From contig CAZJAD010000119.1 of assembly GCA_964543855.1 (NCBI GenBank), positions 1 to 6,067 of the forward strand: a stretch of DNA of 6,067 nucleotides, given 5' to 3'. The notes below the pieces were generated by a model, which ran no database searches, had not been told where the DNA came from, and worked only from the letters and a program-made list of their open reading frames with translations. Shown here piece after piece: positions 5,961 through 6,067 of the stretch (positions are counted from its first letter, which is position 1; every line of letters begins with the position of its first letter). Made by a program: the position numbers and the translations under genes. The stretch is from CAZJAD01 sp964543855. Lineage in GTDB: Bacteria > Electryoneota > RPQS01 > DYHQ01.

Positions 5961-6067
5961 CAAGCATAATGTAACACCAAACCCGCTCCTTTCCCAGAGC
6001 ATTCTCGAGGATGGTGTAAGATGCGCGAGAGTAACGAGTTGCGCAAATCCCTTGGAAGACCGCGACC

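Noticed and set aside
5605..5967. Longer 120-residue version of the small membrane protein
   Set aside because: The extra N-terminal part is translated from the inverted-repeat cluster and looks non-proteinaceous, whereas the internal ATG at 5856 has an ideal AGGAGG.
6021..6067. Possible start of a plus-strand gene at the right edge (ATG with GAGG 10 nt upstream)
   Set aside because: Only 15 codons (starting MRESNELRK) are visible, with no promoter; too short to support.

Overview
The window is a bacterial chromosomal segment of roughly balanced G+C by eye. All four genes that I can support lie on the minus strand, so they are read from the right edge to the left. No rRNA, tRNA, CRISPR array, insertion sequence or prophage block is visible. 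The domain styles point to a non-model environmental Gram-negative-type lineage (Acidobacteria, Nitrospirae, Zixibacteria or a deltaproteobacterial relative). These styles are a Hanks-type kinase with a TolB-like/TPR tail, an FHA-GAF-SpoIIE phosphatase and a FAA1-type acyl-CoA ligase. The lineage is an inference from gene style only; no marker gene fixes it.

Right to left: (1) 5961-6067 holds no supported gene. (2) 5895-5960 carries three close inverted repeats ahead of a small two- to three-helix membrane protein (5605-5856) with a very good ribosome binding site. (3) A 248-bp gap (5357-5604) contains several inverted repeats, some with mutually exclusive pairing, upstream of a long-chain acyl-CoA ligase (3563-5356). 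Its most likely start is an ATG, not the TTG three codons earlier. (4) A 197-bp gap (3366-3562) contains a near-perfect sigma-70 promoter (TTGACA, 17 bp, TATACT) and a leader of about 110 nt. (5) That promoter drives an FHA-GAF-SpoIIE/PPM phosphatase (1719-3365). It is followed after three bases by a transmembrane Ser/Thr kinase with an outer TolB-like domain and TPRs (1-1715, running off the left edge).

The phosphatase and kinase look like a two-gene signalling operon: a kinase that writes phospho-Ser/Thr, an FHA domain that can read phospho-Thr, and a PPM domain that can erase it. The two genes are in the same reading frame and are separated only by one TGA and one AGG codon, so a readthrough fusion is formally possible. 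Nothing in the sequence shows a direct tie between this signalling pair and the acyl-CoA ligase or the small membrane protein, apart from shared strand and the lack of any clear intrinsic terminator between them.
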